NCBI GenBank assembly: GCA_033977485.1
Contig: CM066998.1
Span: 28,583,501-28,647,500, forward strand
DNA: 64,000 bases
Direction of reading: 5' to 3'
Source: Hydrangea macrophylla
Lineage: Eukaryota; Streptophyta; Magnoliopsida; Cornales; Hydrangeaceae
In this document: one piece after another, positions 43,601 through 54,729 of the stretch
Position numbering within the stretch: position 1 is the stretch's first letter
Layout: each line of letters opens with the position of its first letter
Position numbers and translations under genes: made by a program
Notes under the pieces: generated by a model
Database searches by the model: none
What the model saw: only the letters and a program-made list of their open reading frames with translations
What the model was told of the DNA's origin: nothing

Positions 43601-44734
43601 GTCAGAAACCTGATAATCCTTTTCTTTGGAAGTTCTAAACATTTTAGGAATATCTTTCTTGACATGTGTGTCCATAATTTTTTATGGCGTTCAAATTTAT
43701 CCCAAAAAAACATGTAGTTGCTTTTTACTAAATTTTAACTGAAGTGTTATTGGAACTCCTAATTTCTACTAAGTTGCTTTTTATGGCATCTTAGGAATAT
43801 CTTTCTTGGCATGTGTATCCAATGTACTTGCTATTATTTTAGCTTTCTGATGTTATAGTAGTGTATATGGTTGAGAAGTTCATAACTATCTAGTAATATA
43901 GGTTATGTTGTTGAGCCAAAAGTCAAAAGGGATGTTGTAGAGGGGTGCTCTAAATTGGAGAAAGCACTAGAACCTTGTAGTTAAGTAATTTCTTGTTCAA
44001 CTTGTTTACCTACTTCTTGTTTTATTATTTCTTAAGTCTCTTTATCAAGCTAATGTGTAACTTAAGATTTCCTTTGATTTAGGGCAGGCAACGAACTTGT
44101 TGATTCGAAGAAGTACCTTGAAGAGGTTTACAAGCCAAAGAGTGTGAGAACTTTTCTAGAGTGCTAGGTACTTTCCGACACTCTTGAGATTGTAAATTTA
44201 TATTTTTGAAGTTCATTGAGTTTAATAAGGCGTACTCACTCTCTTCAAAGACTGCTACGTTGTTTCTATTTTTGGTACCTTTGTCACAATGACAAGAATT
44301 TTTTATTTCCTGAATTCTGGTACAGGTTTGACCTTTCCCCCTTGAGAGGAAGAAGCAATGAACTAAACTGAGAACCAACACCGAGAAGGTTGCAGAGGAG
44401 AAGTTTGGATCTTAATTAGACATCCTCGCTTGTGTTATTAGTACTTAGTATTGTTGCAACTTCTTAAAATTGCTCATTTTTATTTGTTAGTTTAGGTTTA
44501 GATGGATGAACTCTTTAAATTTCAAATTTAGATTGAGCTTGTTGGTGTAGTGAGATCTTGTTGGTTACACATGAACTATGTATTTGTTATTAATAATATG
44601 GATTAATTTGTCGTTGTTTGGTATAGATTTGAGCTTGTTATTTTTGTGTTTCATATGGATTATAATACTTGTTAATCAGGTGGGGAAAAAATCGGGGAAC
44701 ATTTCAAACAAATCATCTTTTTTTGTTTAATTAA

Positions 44735-45093
44735 AATTTGTAACGGGTATATCCATTACAAAATTCGTTACTATTTTATGCATTTTGGAAATTTGTAACG
44801 GATATAATCATTACTAATTTGTTACAAACCGTTAGTATATTTTTTTTTCAAAAAGGCAAAAAAAGTGGATACCTATCCGTTACTAAACTAATTTGTAATG
44901 GATATAACCGTTACAAAACTGACATTAGTAATGGGTATATCTGTTACAAATATCCGTTGCTAATTAGTAACAAATATCTCAATTACAAAAATCCGCTACA
45001 AATTTGCAATGCCAAAATTGTAACGGGTATATCTGTTACAAATAATATTTGTAACAGATACCCCCATTACAAATTGGGCCATATGGTGTAGTG
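44735..45093. repeat. CACTA right subterminal and terminal repeats
   Basis: More than ten direct and inverted copies of TTTGTAACGGRTAT, then GGCCATATGGTGTAGTG. Confidence 0.85.
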
Positions 45094-45294
45094 ATTCTTT
45101 AAGATATTTTCAACCTAGACTTATCTCCATTTACATCCCCAAATGAATCTAACAATTACTATTCGAACTAACATGAAATAAAATACCCGAATACGAGAAG
45201 AAATAGTATAAATACAAAAATTAGTTTTTTATTAAAATAACGGTACCACATTGAATTGAAAACTGAAAACAAAATTACAGGTTGCTACATAAGC

Positions 45295-45759
45295 CATTAG
45301 TTTTAACACTAGAACATATAAAAGAACCATTTCTTTAAATGACAACTTCAGTTCCAAAATAGAAAGAATAACTAGTATTTGATAATTCTGAAACATAAAT
45401 TAAATTACGTCTCATTAAAGGGACGTAAAGGACATCTGATGAAACCAATGTCCTATTATCTGGAAATTCTAAAACTACCATTACTATAGAAACTGCAGAA
45501 ACAGTTGCACTAGAACCTAGAGTAAGCACGATCTCCCCATCACTACACCTCCTGGTTGATCTGAACCCCTGCAATGAATTACAGATATGGTTAGTCGCAC
45601 TAGAATCAATGCACCAAGTGTTCGAAGTATCTGTTATAAAACTTACTTCAATCATATGTGATTCGATCATACCTTGAACTTTTGTAGCTAAGATTTTCGG
45701 ACAATTCCTCTTCTAGTGGCCTTTCTCTCCACATTTGTAGCAACCTGTATTTTTGTATC
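45295..45759 (-). pseudogene. Ty1/copia Gag zinc knuckle and protease
   Basis: The zinc knuckle CYKCGEKGH-KRNC lies near 45705-45750 with a stop at the aromatic position after GH. The protease has WCIDSSATNHICNSL, where the family active site is DSGA (Gly changed to Ser). Then come SDVLYVPLMRRNLIYVSELS and FYFGTEVVI, ending at solo LTR G. Upstream it joins the Gag piece at 58858 in frame through TSD GTATC/GTATT. Confidence 0.85.
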
Positions 45760-45908
45760 CCTAATAAATGAATAAAATATCATTTTTAGTTTTACTATCG
45801 AATATTTCTTCTAGCAATGTTATTATTTTAATATGTAATAATACTCGTGTTATTATTTGATTAAGCTAATGCTATATCATTTTACTACTACGTACTATTT
45901 TTAATTGT

Positions 45909-48900
45909 AACTCTGCCTGGGTTGTTTCAACACTGTTGGTCCCAAGTCCGAATAAAAGAGGAGGGTTAGTGCGTTAGGTAGCTCGATAGCCAGCATGTAA
46001 AAAAATCGTCGGATCCTTATGATATGAATCCAAATATGAATACTCGTGTAAATGCTAGGGCATTCCCTTTAAGCGACGCATTGCGCCTACCTTCAGGTGT
46101 TTCGAAAAATGTACAAGGGGCGCCGCATCGACGCCCGAGTGTGCTGTTAAATAAGCAAGGGTTCCTGCACTCATCTAGGTCACCGCGGGTAAAGAAGCTA
46201 GTCCAGAACTATAGGCTTAGGTTAGCAACTTGGAATATAGGAACCTTAACATGTAAAGCTATGGAACTAGTAGACACTATGATTAGAAGGAAGGTTAATG
46301 TAGTATGTTTGCAAGAAACAAAGTGGGTTGGAGAGAAAGATAAGGAGGTAGAAAAGACTGGGTATAAGGTATTCTATACAGGGAAAGATAGGCATAGAAA
46401 TGGTGTCGGAATCGTGGTTGACAAGAACCTCAAGGATAAAGTTGTGACAGTCACGAGGAAAGGAGACAAAATATTGCTTATCAAACTAGTAGTTGGAGTG
46501 GATATAATTAATGTGATTAGTGTATACGTGCCCCAAGTAGGATTGGATGATCACACTAAAAGACAATTCTGGGATGAGTTGGACGCTTTAATGCAAGAAA
46601 TACCGGGAGGAGAGAAGATAATTGTAGGTGGAGATTTTAATGGCCATGTAGGCAAAGATAGAACTGGATATGAGAGGGTGCATAGGGGGTATGGTTTTGG
46701 AGACCAGAATGAGGCAGGGGTGAGTATTTTAGATTTTGCCGTAACATATGATCTTGTAGTAGCAAATACCTTTTTCAAAAAGATGGAAGAACACTTGATA
46801 ACCTTTAAGAGTGGATCTAATAGAAGCCAGATCGATTTGTTCCTTGTGACAAAGGCAGACCGCTTAGCATGTAAGGACTATATGGTCATCCCAGGAGAGA
46901 GTTTAACATCTCAACATAGACTTACTATTTTAGATATCCATATAAAAGGACAATGTCCTACTAGAAAAGACCCTATAAATCCACGAACTAGGTGGTGGAA
47001 CCTTAAAGGCGAGAAACTAGCAATATTCCAAGAGAGAATGTATATAGAAGCACCTTGGAATTTGGAAGATGGAAGCAATGCTATGTGGGATAGAATGGCA
47101 GGGTGTATCACGAGAATATCGAAGGAGGTCCTCGAAGAGTCGAAGGGAAGAGGGTTAGCTTCTAAAGATACTTGGTGGCGGAATGAAGAGGTACAAGCTG
47201 CAGTAAAAACCAAAAAGGATTGCTTTAAAAAGTGGCAAAATGATAGAAGTGAGGAACACTTCAAAACCTATAAATGTGCAAATAAGGAGGTTAAAAGGAC
47301 AGTTAGAGTTGCTAAAATGGAAGCCTATGATGCCTTCTACACCAAACTAGACACTAGAGAGGGAGAAAAATGTATTTATAAGCTTGCTAAGTCGAGAGAA
47401 AGGAAAATAAGAGACATTAATCAGATTAAGTGTATAAAAAGCGATGACTCTAGGGTATTACTGAACAACGAAGAGATTAAGGAAAGGTGGAAGAGCTATT
47501 TTGAGAAGTTGCTGAATGAAAAACATATGGATAACACAATGGAAGAAGAAACTGGAAGTTACGATGAAACTAGAGAATACAGATTCTATCGAAGAAAATG
47601 GAAGTTTGAGGTGGAATTTGCTTTGAAGAAGATGAAACCCAACAAGGCCTTAGGACCAGATGGGATCCCCATTGAGGTTTGGAAATGCTTGGGAGAAGTG
47701 GAGGCATCTTGGCTTACAAAAGTTTTTAATAGGATTTAAATGACTAGAAAAATGCCTGATGAGTGGAGGAAGAGCATCCTAGTGCCTATATATAAGAGTA
47801 AAGGAGATGTACAACAATGCAGCAACTATAGAGGTATTAAGTTGATGAGCCATACTATGAAGCTATGGGAGAGAGTGATGGAGCATCGCTTAAGAGGTGC
47901 AACATCAGTGTCAGAAAATCAGTTTGGATTTATGCTTGGGAGATCAACTATGGAAGTAATTTATTTACTTAGAAGACTAATGGAAAAGTATAGAGAGAAG
48001 AAAAAAGATCTACATATGGTTTTTATTGATATAGAGAAAGCTTATGATAGAGTGCCTAGAGATTTAATTTGGTGGGTGCTAGAGAAGAAAGGAGTGACCA
48101 AGGGTTATATTGACGTGGTGAAGGATATGTATGATAAAGCGGTTACTACAATTAGATCACCAGCCAGAGAAACAAGCAAATTCCCAATTACCATAGGCTT
48201 GCACCAAGGTTCGGCCTTGAGCCCTTATTTGTTCGCCCTAATTATGGATGAATTGACTAGACACATTCAAGATGAGGTCCCATGATGTATGTTGTTTGCA
48301 GATGATATTATCTTGGTTGATGAGACTAAAAGGGGACTCAACACTAAACTAGAAGCTTGGAGAGAAGCAATGGAGACTAAGGGGCTAAAGATAAGTAGGA
48401 CGAAAATAGAATACATGGATTGTACTTTTAGCAATAGTGGAAGTAGAGACAATGAAGCAGTGAAGATCGAAGATTAGGAGATCCCAAAGAGGGAACACAT
48501 TCGCTATCTAGGTTCAATGATCAGTAGAGACGGAGAGATTGGTGATGACGTGACCCATAAAATTAAAGTGGGCTGGCTTAAGTCGAGGAGTGCTTTTGGA
48601 GTATTATGTGATCGGAGAATACTAACAAAATTTAAAGGAAAATTTTATAGGATAGCTATTAGGCCAGCTATGCTCTACGGGACAGAGTGTTGGGCAACTA
48701 AGAAACAACACATTAGCAAAGTGAGTGTAGCAGAGATGAGGATGCTAAGATGGATGTGTGGTGAGACTAGGAAAGATAGAATTAGAAATGAGTACATCCG
48801 AGAGACTGTAGGAGTGACACATATTGAGGATAAGTTGAGGAAGAATAGACTTAGATGGTTCGACCATGTGCAACAAAGACCTGTAGATGCACCTGTGCGA

Positions 48901-49100
48901 AAGAGTGATAAGATTGTAGTGTCTGGAATAGTTAGAGGGAGAGGCAGACCTAGACTGACTTGGGAATATGTAGTGCAACAAGATATGAATATATATAATT
49001 TAAATGAGCATATAGCTCTTGATCGTGCAGAATGGAGAAAAAGGATTCATACAGCCGACCCCAATTGATTGGGACACAAGGCTTGGTTTGGTTTGGTTTG
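45909..49100 (+). mobile_element. RTE-clade LINE, apparently full length
   Basis: Flanked by a perfect 17-bp TSD GTACTATTTTTAATTGT (45892-45908 and 49101-49117). The 5' end (GGTCCCAAGTCCGAATAAAAG) and the 3' end (CCGACCCCAATTGATTGGGAC followed by (TTTGG)n, no poly-A) are typical of plant RTE elements. The intact TSD suggests a recent insertion, although the ORF has three stops. Confidence 0.93.
46024..49068 (+). pseudogene. RTE endonuclease/reverse transcriptase
   Basis: A single frame of 1015 codons with TAA (47737-47739), TGA (48283-48285) and TAG (48475-48477). The APE-type endonuclease occupies about residues 65-300: LATWNIGTLT, CLQETKWVG, IIVGGDFNGHVG, RSQIDLFLV and TSQHRL. RT occupies about 520-800: [63 protein letters not shown], then MLFADDIIL with the catalytic pair. 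A C-terminal region with YGTECWATKK and RMLRWMCGETRKD follows. The protein nicks target DNA and primes RT there. Each stop is one substitution from a sense codon; the TGA replaces the Trp or Arg expected before CMLFADD. Confidence 0.92.
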
Positions 49101-49888
49101 GTACTATTTTTAATTGTGATGATATTTCTATAAATAAATTGTACTAATATAATTTGTTGTTAATTATAATTACATGACTTTAATTTTGTGACCCCTTAGT
49201 AATTTTAATTATAATAATATTGATATAGACTGTGCCCTAAGTTATCCTATAATTTGGGATTAAAATCCATTAACAAAATATTAATCTCGTTGCTTACATT
49301 TTTGGTGCATAATAATTATTTGGGGTATTTTCTAGACTACCCGAGCCAACCTAACTAAACGAACCAGATAAATTATTTTGGCGAGATTGATCGCAATCAA
49401 TCAGTAAATTTTATCTACAGGTTGTGAAATCTTCTTATGATCATTGCGTTCAATTATGTACAGCTTGCAAACCCAAACCACTTTGGCTATAAGTGTTCAC
49501 ATTGGCAAAACACAAGCACACACACTTCATGCTTGCAAAATATAGCCTCATACACATTGCAAAAACATTTCTATTTTAGTGTGCTTTCAAAGCTCTCCCT
49601 CCATTTGATACATCTCTCTTAAGACTCAAGCTTCATCTCCATTTCACTCCCTCTCACTCTCGGATCATGTATATACATACACACACACCTTCAAATTCCA
49701 TTGCTCCCTTCCTCTCTCAAATCACATACACCCAGTCACATATACATTCTGAAAATTGAACGATAAGAAAGGAAAACAGAAATAGAATCATCTCAGTGAG
49801 CTCTCAAAGCTTCAAAGAGGCCATAACCTTTTTTTTACAGAATTCTCGTCTTTCTTCGGCAAGTAGCACAGCCCAAACTAATGCTCAG

Positions 49889-49906
49889 TGAGTCTTCTAA
49901 ACTCAC
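49889..49906 (+). promoter_or_regulatory. GTGAGT hairpin in LTR D
   Basis: GTGAGTCTTCTAAACTCAC-type stem-loop. Comparable GTGAGTT-N4-AACTCAC in A (complement of 11805-11822) and GTGAG-N7-CTCAC in B (51541-51557) overlap the predicted splice donor. Confidence 0.55.
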
Positions 49907-50320
49907 TCATAATGTCGTATTGGTCATTGCGTACAAGCCAGGGGTATAAATTTTAGAGATATACATATTTATACATATATATATATGTAGTTTTGAAGGT
50001 ATAAAAATGGTGGTCCCACCAAACTTAACCAAAATGATTTCTATAAATTGGGAATGAAAGATTATAGTCGTTGTAACTTCTATTTCAAATATTAGACCTT
50101 AGTTTGTAACGGTTGCGACGTACGGTCAAAATGAAGTTTTGACGACTCTCAGATTTTAATCTATAAGTAGAGCTACGTTAGGAATTAAGACTTAAGACTT
50201 ATAAATTCGTAATCTAGGCAAAAAAATGAAGAGAATGGTATATTATACTTGCTATATCGTTCAGATTTGTAAAACTCGTATATGCTCTGCAACTATATAG
50301 TCCTGAGGAAGAAGACGACC

Positions 50321-50434
50321 CAGGATCGGTCGCAAAACATACCCAGGACCGGTCTCGACCATGACCAGTCCCACATAAGTATCAGGACTGGTCCTGACCA
50401 TGACCGATCCCACTAAAAGACCAGGACCGATCCC
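50321..50434. repeat. Rhythmic palindrome array in LTR D (GGACCGGTCC type)
   Basis: Six GGACCGGTCC-like sites. GACC/GATC/GACT cores begin at 50324, 50347, 50363, 50386, 50402 and 50425, with spacings 23, 16, 23, 16 and 23 bp. The regularity is strict with a different palindrome from A, B and F. Confidence 0.88.
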
Positions 50435-51668
50435 GCCGCACTGTGACAGAATGATCTGTTTCACTGCATAGTGCCTTTACTGCATGTTAATTCCATTTTA
50501 AGTAAATCATTTCTTCCTTCCATTTATTATTTTACTTAAGTCATTAATGTTATTAACAAAATACCCCCCATTTGAATTCAATAAAAATACTTTCAAAAAT
50601 CAATTCCTTATAGATAAAAAGTCAACTTTCCCTCCGAAGGCAAAATTACCGATTTTTGCACAGTGTTTGATATTGGGGCATTATTTTTACTAAGTTCCCT
50701 TTGTTTTAAAATTCTTAAAAATCATATTTGATATATGTGGATCTAGATGAACTATTCGTGGGACTTTTAAACTCTTGAATCGAAAATCTTATTTTTGACT
50801 ATACTTAGCCGTTTTGGCCATTCTGGGTCAACGGTTAACTTTTCTGGACCAGCCCAAAACCTTCTTCGGATTTTCATGTAGTTCTTCTTCTATGAATTGG
50901 TCCACTTAAGATTACCAAAGTTTTCAATAGAGTTTTAAGAAAAGTTTGTAGTTTTATTTCATATATCCGCACTAACGCCCATGTTCGGGATGCGGGGCGC
51001 TACAGCTGTTTATACTGTGAACTACTGTACATTCTGTTTTAAAGACTTGTAAAAGGAAAACAAATATAGAAAATGGAATTCGGATAAGTTGATGTTGTTA
51101 TTGATAATAACCATATGTATAAGTCATGCTGATACCATTTGTAGTAATCAAAGGAATAATTAGCTCTGATATCCTATAAAGGATATGTAAATGAAAAAGC
51201 ATGAACACTTCCCCTCTATATATATATAAACCTTTCCTGCGTTTTTCCTTTTCAAAAAAATAGAGAGAGGGAGAGGGGGGAGCCTTGTTGTTATATATAT
51301 ACTCATATATATACACACACATATATATATATATATATCTATATCCTCACACACACACATCCATGGATTGAAGAAGAAGAAGAAGAAGGCCAGGAAAAGA
51401 AGAAAGAGAGAAGAAAAGAGAAGAAGAAGAGAGAGATAGGCAGAGAAGGAAGAGAGAGAGAGAGAGAGAGAGAGAGATGAGAGCTCTATTAAAGCTCCAA
51501 GCTTCAATACATACTCCCTAACACACCCTAGACCCCTAAGGTGAGTTTCAATCTCACTTGGTAACTCATCATTGATGTTAGGACTAGTTTGAATGAAGAA
51601 ATAGAGCCTAAATCGTGTATTTCCCATTTTATATTTTGGACTGTCTTCACTGTGAAGAAGACAAAGTC

Positions 51669-51867
51669 CCAATCGATTGGGACTTTTCTCAATCGATTGC
51701 CATCATTTGAATCCCAATCGATTAACATCTTTCTAATCGATTGATATCCCAATCGATTGCCAATATTAGCAATTGATTGGTATGTGATCCAATTGATTGG
51801 ATTTTTTACCAATCGATTGTTACTATTTTTATACTAATCGATTGGACCCCTATCCCAATCGATTGGC
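51669..51867. repeat. Rhythmic palindrome array in LTR B (CAATCGATTG type)
   Basis: Ten sites with AATCGATT or AATTGATT starting at 51671, 51691, 51716, 51735, 51751, 51771, 51791, 51811, 51836 and 51857. The spacings are 20, 25, 19, 16, 20, 20, 20, 25 and 21 bp. CG to TG decay is visible at two sites. Confidence 0.92.
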
Positions 51868-52184
51868 AGTTGTAGAATATTGTTTTATTTGTTTTGTTTA
51901 TATGATACCTGTTTAGTTGTTCAATTACTGTTTAGTACTCCAAGTATGCTATATTGTTGTAATCCAGACGTGATAATGAGATAATGCGATGTTGGATCAT
52001 AGTGACGACGAGATTAATGGATAACAGTTGTGATGTTAGATAACGTAATAATTGTGAACCCTTAGAGTTATCATTCGTTTCATTCAGAGTAGTCAGGCCA
52101 TATTGGGATTGTCATGTATCGATGTTAGAGTTGAACTTAAGTAGGTTTGTTAAGATTTGGGAATCTTGCGTGGGCGGGCTTTGG

Positions 52185-52450
52185 TCGATCATATGTGCTT
52201 AAAAGCGGTAGACAGACGAAGGTGTCTATGACTTGCGGTGGACAGGAACATTTGCCCTAAGATAGCCAGATGATCTAATCATATGTTCTTAAAAGCGGTA
52301 CACAGACGAAGGTGCCTATGACTGCGGTGGACCTGATCACTGGTAAACATCACTAAGTCGTGGCATAGAATGCTGTACTATTGTTTAAAGCGTTATATGC
52401 CTGTAGTGTGGTGTACTATACATATGTTCTTAAAAGCGGTGGATGGAGAA
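52185..52450. repeat. CTTAAAAGCGGTAGACAGACG minisatellite in LTR B
   Basis: Three degenerate units of about 90-170 bp spacing share CATATGTTCTTAAAAGCGGT. The 3' LTR (56770-57100) has four, so the copy number changed. Confidence 0.8.
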
Positions 52451-52640
52451 ATGGTTTATTTATAGAGTTGAACTATTGTCGAGTCTGTTCCTTTATCAAA
52501 GCATGTTGTCGGTCTTAAAAAGAGTAAGACGTTATAATCGGATCATCAAATTGATTAAAGGAGTTACCCTTACTAAATCTTAATGGTTATCATTTTTAAA
52601 TTGTTATAACTTCAATAGTTGATACCCTGTTAGTATCTAA

Positions 52641-52687
52641 TTCACTCACCTTTCAGTGAGCTGACGGTATTTATGCCGTTGGACATT
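52641..52687 (+). promoter_or_regulatory. Conserved LTR hairpin module (element B)
   Basis: TTCACTCACCTTTCAGTGAG (stem CTCAC/GTGAG) then CTGACGGTATTTATGCCGTT and GGACA. Same order of blocks as in A and D; the stem bases differ. Confidence 0.55.
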
Positions 52688-53162
52688 TCTACATTCTAGA
52701 GCATCCTGGTTATGACCATGCAGGTGAAGGACCTACAGGCGAGGACTACTATGCCGGTCACGATGTCCCTGTGGAGGATCATCCTGACGCAGGTCAGACA
52801 GAAGAAGACTACTACGCCGAGGACTACTTCTATACTAATTGAAGATTAGGCTAGACTGTAGTTTAATTATCTTTACTGCTTTCTAGACCTTTTGTAATCA
52901 GGCATATGTTGCCTTGATATTTATGTTTCTGCTATGTTTTATTTTGATTCAAGACTCTGATGTATAATAGTTAGTAACCTCTTTTTGACATTAAGTTATG
53001 TTAACCAGAACTTAGATTTCATTCTTGTCATCTCTTCTACTTATTGTTGCTTAGTACTGTGTGGTGTGGACAATCATGTGACTTCACCACTCGTGGCCTT
53101 TGGACCCAAAAAGGAAATTTATTTTTCTCTATTTTTCCCATTCCGGGGCGTGACAGGATTTT

Positions 53163-53176
53163 TGGTATCAGAGCTT
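53163..53176 (+). promoter_or_regulatory. Primer-binding site, tRNA-iMet type (element B)
   Basis: TGGTATCAGAGCTT seven bases after the 5' LTR, matching the initiator methionine tRNA 3' end. Confidence 0.9.
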
Positions 53177-53292
53177 AGGTTTTATACCTTTTGCTTACAG
53201 GTTGTCCCACATCATCTGGTCCTACAACCTTGAGATTCTATAGATGAGCATTTTGATTAGTTCTGACTAAAGGTTGTCTCTTTTCAGGTAGC

Positions 53293-54270
53293 ATGGCACC
53301 GCCGTATTTTGTTCCGGACGAGTTTGGAGGACACTATGTGTATGAGGGTACTATTGCGCCGGCAGACCCATAATACTATGCCTGGAAGGTTAGGCAGAGA
53401 GCCCTCACTGAGACAGTGCGAGACATGCAGATTGAGCTGCATAGATTTGGGACCTAGGATCCAGAGGTGATACGTCATGAGATGATCTACCGTAAGGAGA
53501 CCTTCAAACTCATCGAGGAGGATTCACTACAGGTGCTACGAGAACGCTCTTTTGATCAGGTTCTACTTTCAGAGGTTAGAGCAGCTCCTCCGCCTCCCCC
53601 GGCAGAGCCACCACCCCAGACACCTCCACCCCTACTAGAGGTGGACATGGTTGATGCACCCCCAGTAGAAGAGGACCCAGAGGATGATGATCCGGATGAT
53701 GATGATAGCAATGACGACGATGAGCTAGGGGATGCCGATGAGGATATGGAGGATGAGGAAAATGAGGACACTGATGACGAGGAACCAGAGTATGATGCAG
53801 AGGAGGACCCATAGGACCTAGTTGGTATGGATGTGCCAGTTGGCGTAGATATTGTAGTAGTAGAGGGCTTTCCGATAGAGGATGAGGCTGTAGTAGATGA
53901 TGATGCTAGTGATGACGCTGTGGTACCAGTCTTACCAGGCAGAGTTATAGCATAGCTAGTAGCAGAGTGGGCTGCAGAGATGGCTGTACCCCCCCATGGA
54001 TTTGAGATAGGTGCACCGAAGTTGACACAGGCTATAGCTAAGGCTGAGGCATTCGCAGCTGCATTCGATGCGGCCCAGGTTGACATGACCGCCAATGTAG
54101 GAGACTTGGGAGTTGTTGTGGAGCACGATGTACCTGAGTTAGCTGAGAATGATTTGATGGATTATGAGGACATGATGGATGATGATGATATGGATGAGGA
54201 TGATATGTTATCTGAGGTTGCCCCAGAGGATGAGGCTTCCATTTATGGATCTGATGTGGACAACTTTTGA
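53293..54270 (+). pseudogene. Extra acidic ORF upstream of Gag in element B
   Basis: A single frame of about 325 codons from ATG 53293 with in-frame stops near 53371 and 53457, at 53812-53814 and near 53953. It begins MAPPYFVPDEFGG, has a helical segment (VRQRALTETVRDMQIELHRF), a proline run (APPPPPAEPPPQTPPP) and long Asp/Glu stretches, ending YGSDVDNF. It lies immediately after the predicted splice acceptor and well before Gag. Chromoviruses normally have Gag first, so the ORF is unusual. No known domain recognised; it may be an unusual N-terminal Gag extension. Confidence 0.6.
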
Positions 54271-54729
54271 GTCCAGTACCTTTAGGACTTAGACTTTTGC
54301 TTATGACTTCAGGACTTGTTGTCCACATACTTTTGACACTTACATAGATAGCTATTGACCATAGCCTTTCTGTATAGGTAGCCACCAGTGGTGGTTTGTT
54401 TATATTTCTTTTGCTAGATCTTGTATAGGGTCATGTACTACACTGTACATAGGTGATCTATTGTGTACTCTACTATACATCTTTTGAGTATATATATATA
54501 TGGCAGATCATTTCTTTTTGATTATTTTTGTTATCATTTCACAACCTATATTATGTTGTGATTTAGATTGGTGCTATGCATCTTGTTGTTTTAATTATGT
54601 TGGTTTCCCAGAGAAGATTGTCAGCTAATTGTTAGATCCTTCATAGGTACACCTCACATAGATGACTATAGTTGGACCCACAAGATATCAAGTGTGATTG
54701 GGAGCACCCATTCCTGAGGGTCTGGACCC

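Larger units (their letters stand above)
38548..45093 (+). mobile_element. Non-autonomous CACTA transposon with captured gene fragments
   Basis: Ends CACTACACCAAATG and, inverted, CACTACACCATATG. The 3-bp TSD is ATT on both sides. Subterminal arrays of GTAACGGATAT/ATCCGTTAC words fill 38560-38735 and 44735-45080, as in other CACTA elements. No TNP2-type transposase was seen, so it depends on another copy. It contains exons of at least two unrelated host genes (39721-40849 and 43366-43600), a possible third exon-like piece (44087-44166), a minisatellite and non-coding stretches (40850-42950, 43720-44080, 44170-44730) where I recognise nothing. Confidence 0.9.
37662..45289 (-). mobile_element. 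Solo LTR G (split by CACTA element)
   Basis: TSD TAAGC (37657-37661 and 45290-45294) is perfect, and the copia frame is restored across it. In sense it starts TGTAGCAACCTG and contains ACTATATATATG (TATA-like), a CT-rich leader and AGGTGAGTTGAGG, a donor-like motif as in other LTRs here. Length without the CACTA insert is about 1.08 kb. No internal coding sequence or second LTR is present, hence a solo LTR, probably gypsy. The 3' terminus (AAATAC) lacks the expected CA. Confidence 0.75.
51003..53155 (+). repeat. Element B 5' LTR
   Basis: Contains TATATATATAAACC (51216-51230, promoter-like), GA-rich leader 51372-51480, AAG|GTGAGTTTCAATCTCAC (51538-51557), palindrome array, minisatellite (52185-52450) and hairpin module (52641-52687), ending CGGGGCGTGACA. 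The first bases (CAGCTG) are not the expected TG. Confidence 0.75.
51541..53287 (+). other. Predicted 5' intron of element B
   Basis: Donor CTAAG|GTGAGTTT at 51541. Branch-point consensus TTCTGACTAA at 53261-53270. Acceptor GTCTCTTTTCAG|GTAGC at 53287, with the ATG of the first ORF at 53293. All three signals match plant consensus closely. Splicing would remove palindrome array, LTR end and primer site, as predicted for A. Confidence 0.5.

Noticed and set aside
50990..51004. GGGGCGCTACA as the end of a separate solo LTR
   Set aside because: CGCTA is repeated at 57803-57807 and the left sequence resembles the D repeat-unit edge, so an insertion point within LTR D explains it better.
51126..51175. 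GATACCATTTGTAG and GCTCTGATATCC near the B LTR start as a minus-strand primer site
   Set aside because: Imperfect match, no LTR edge beside it, and the B insertion is already explained in the plus orientation.
53556..54095. 179-codon serine-rich frame antisense to the acidic ORF
   Set aside because: It is the reverse complement of GAT/GAG-rich codons (TCATCC repeats); no start context or motif.
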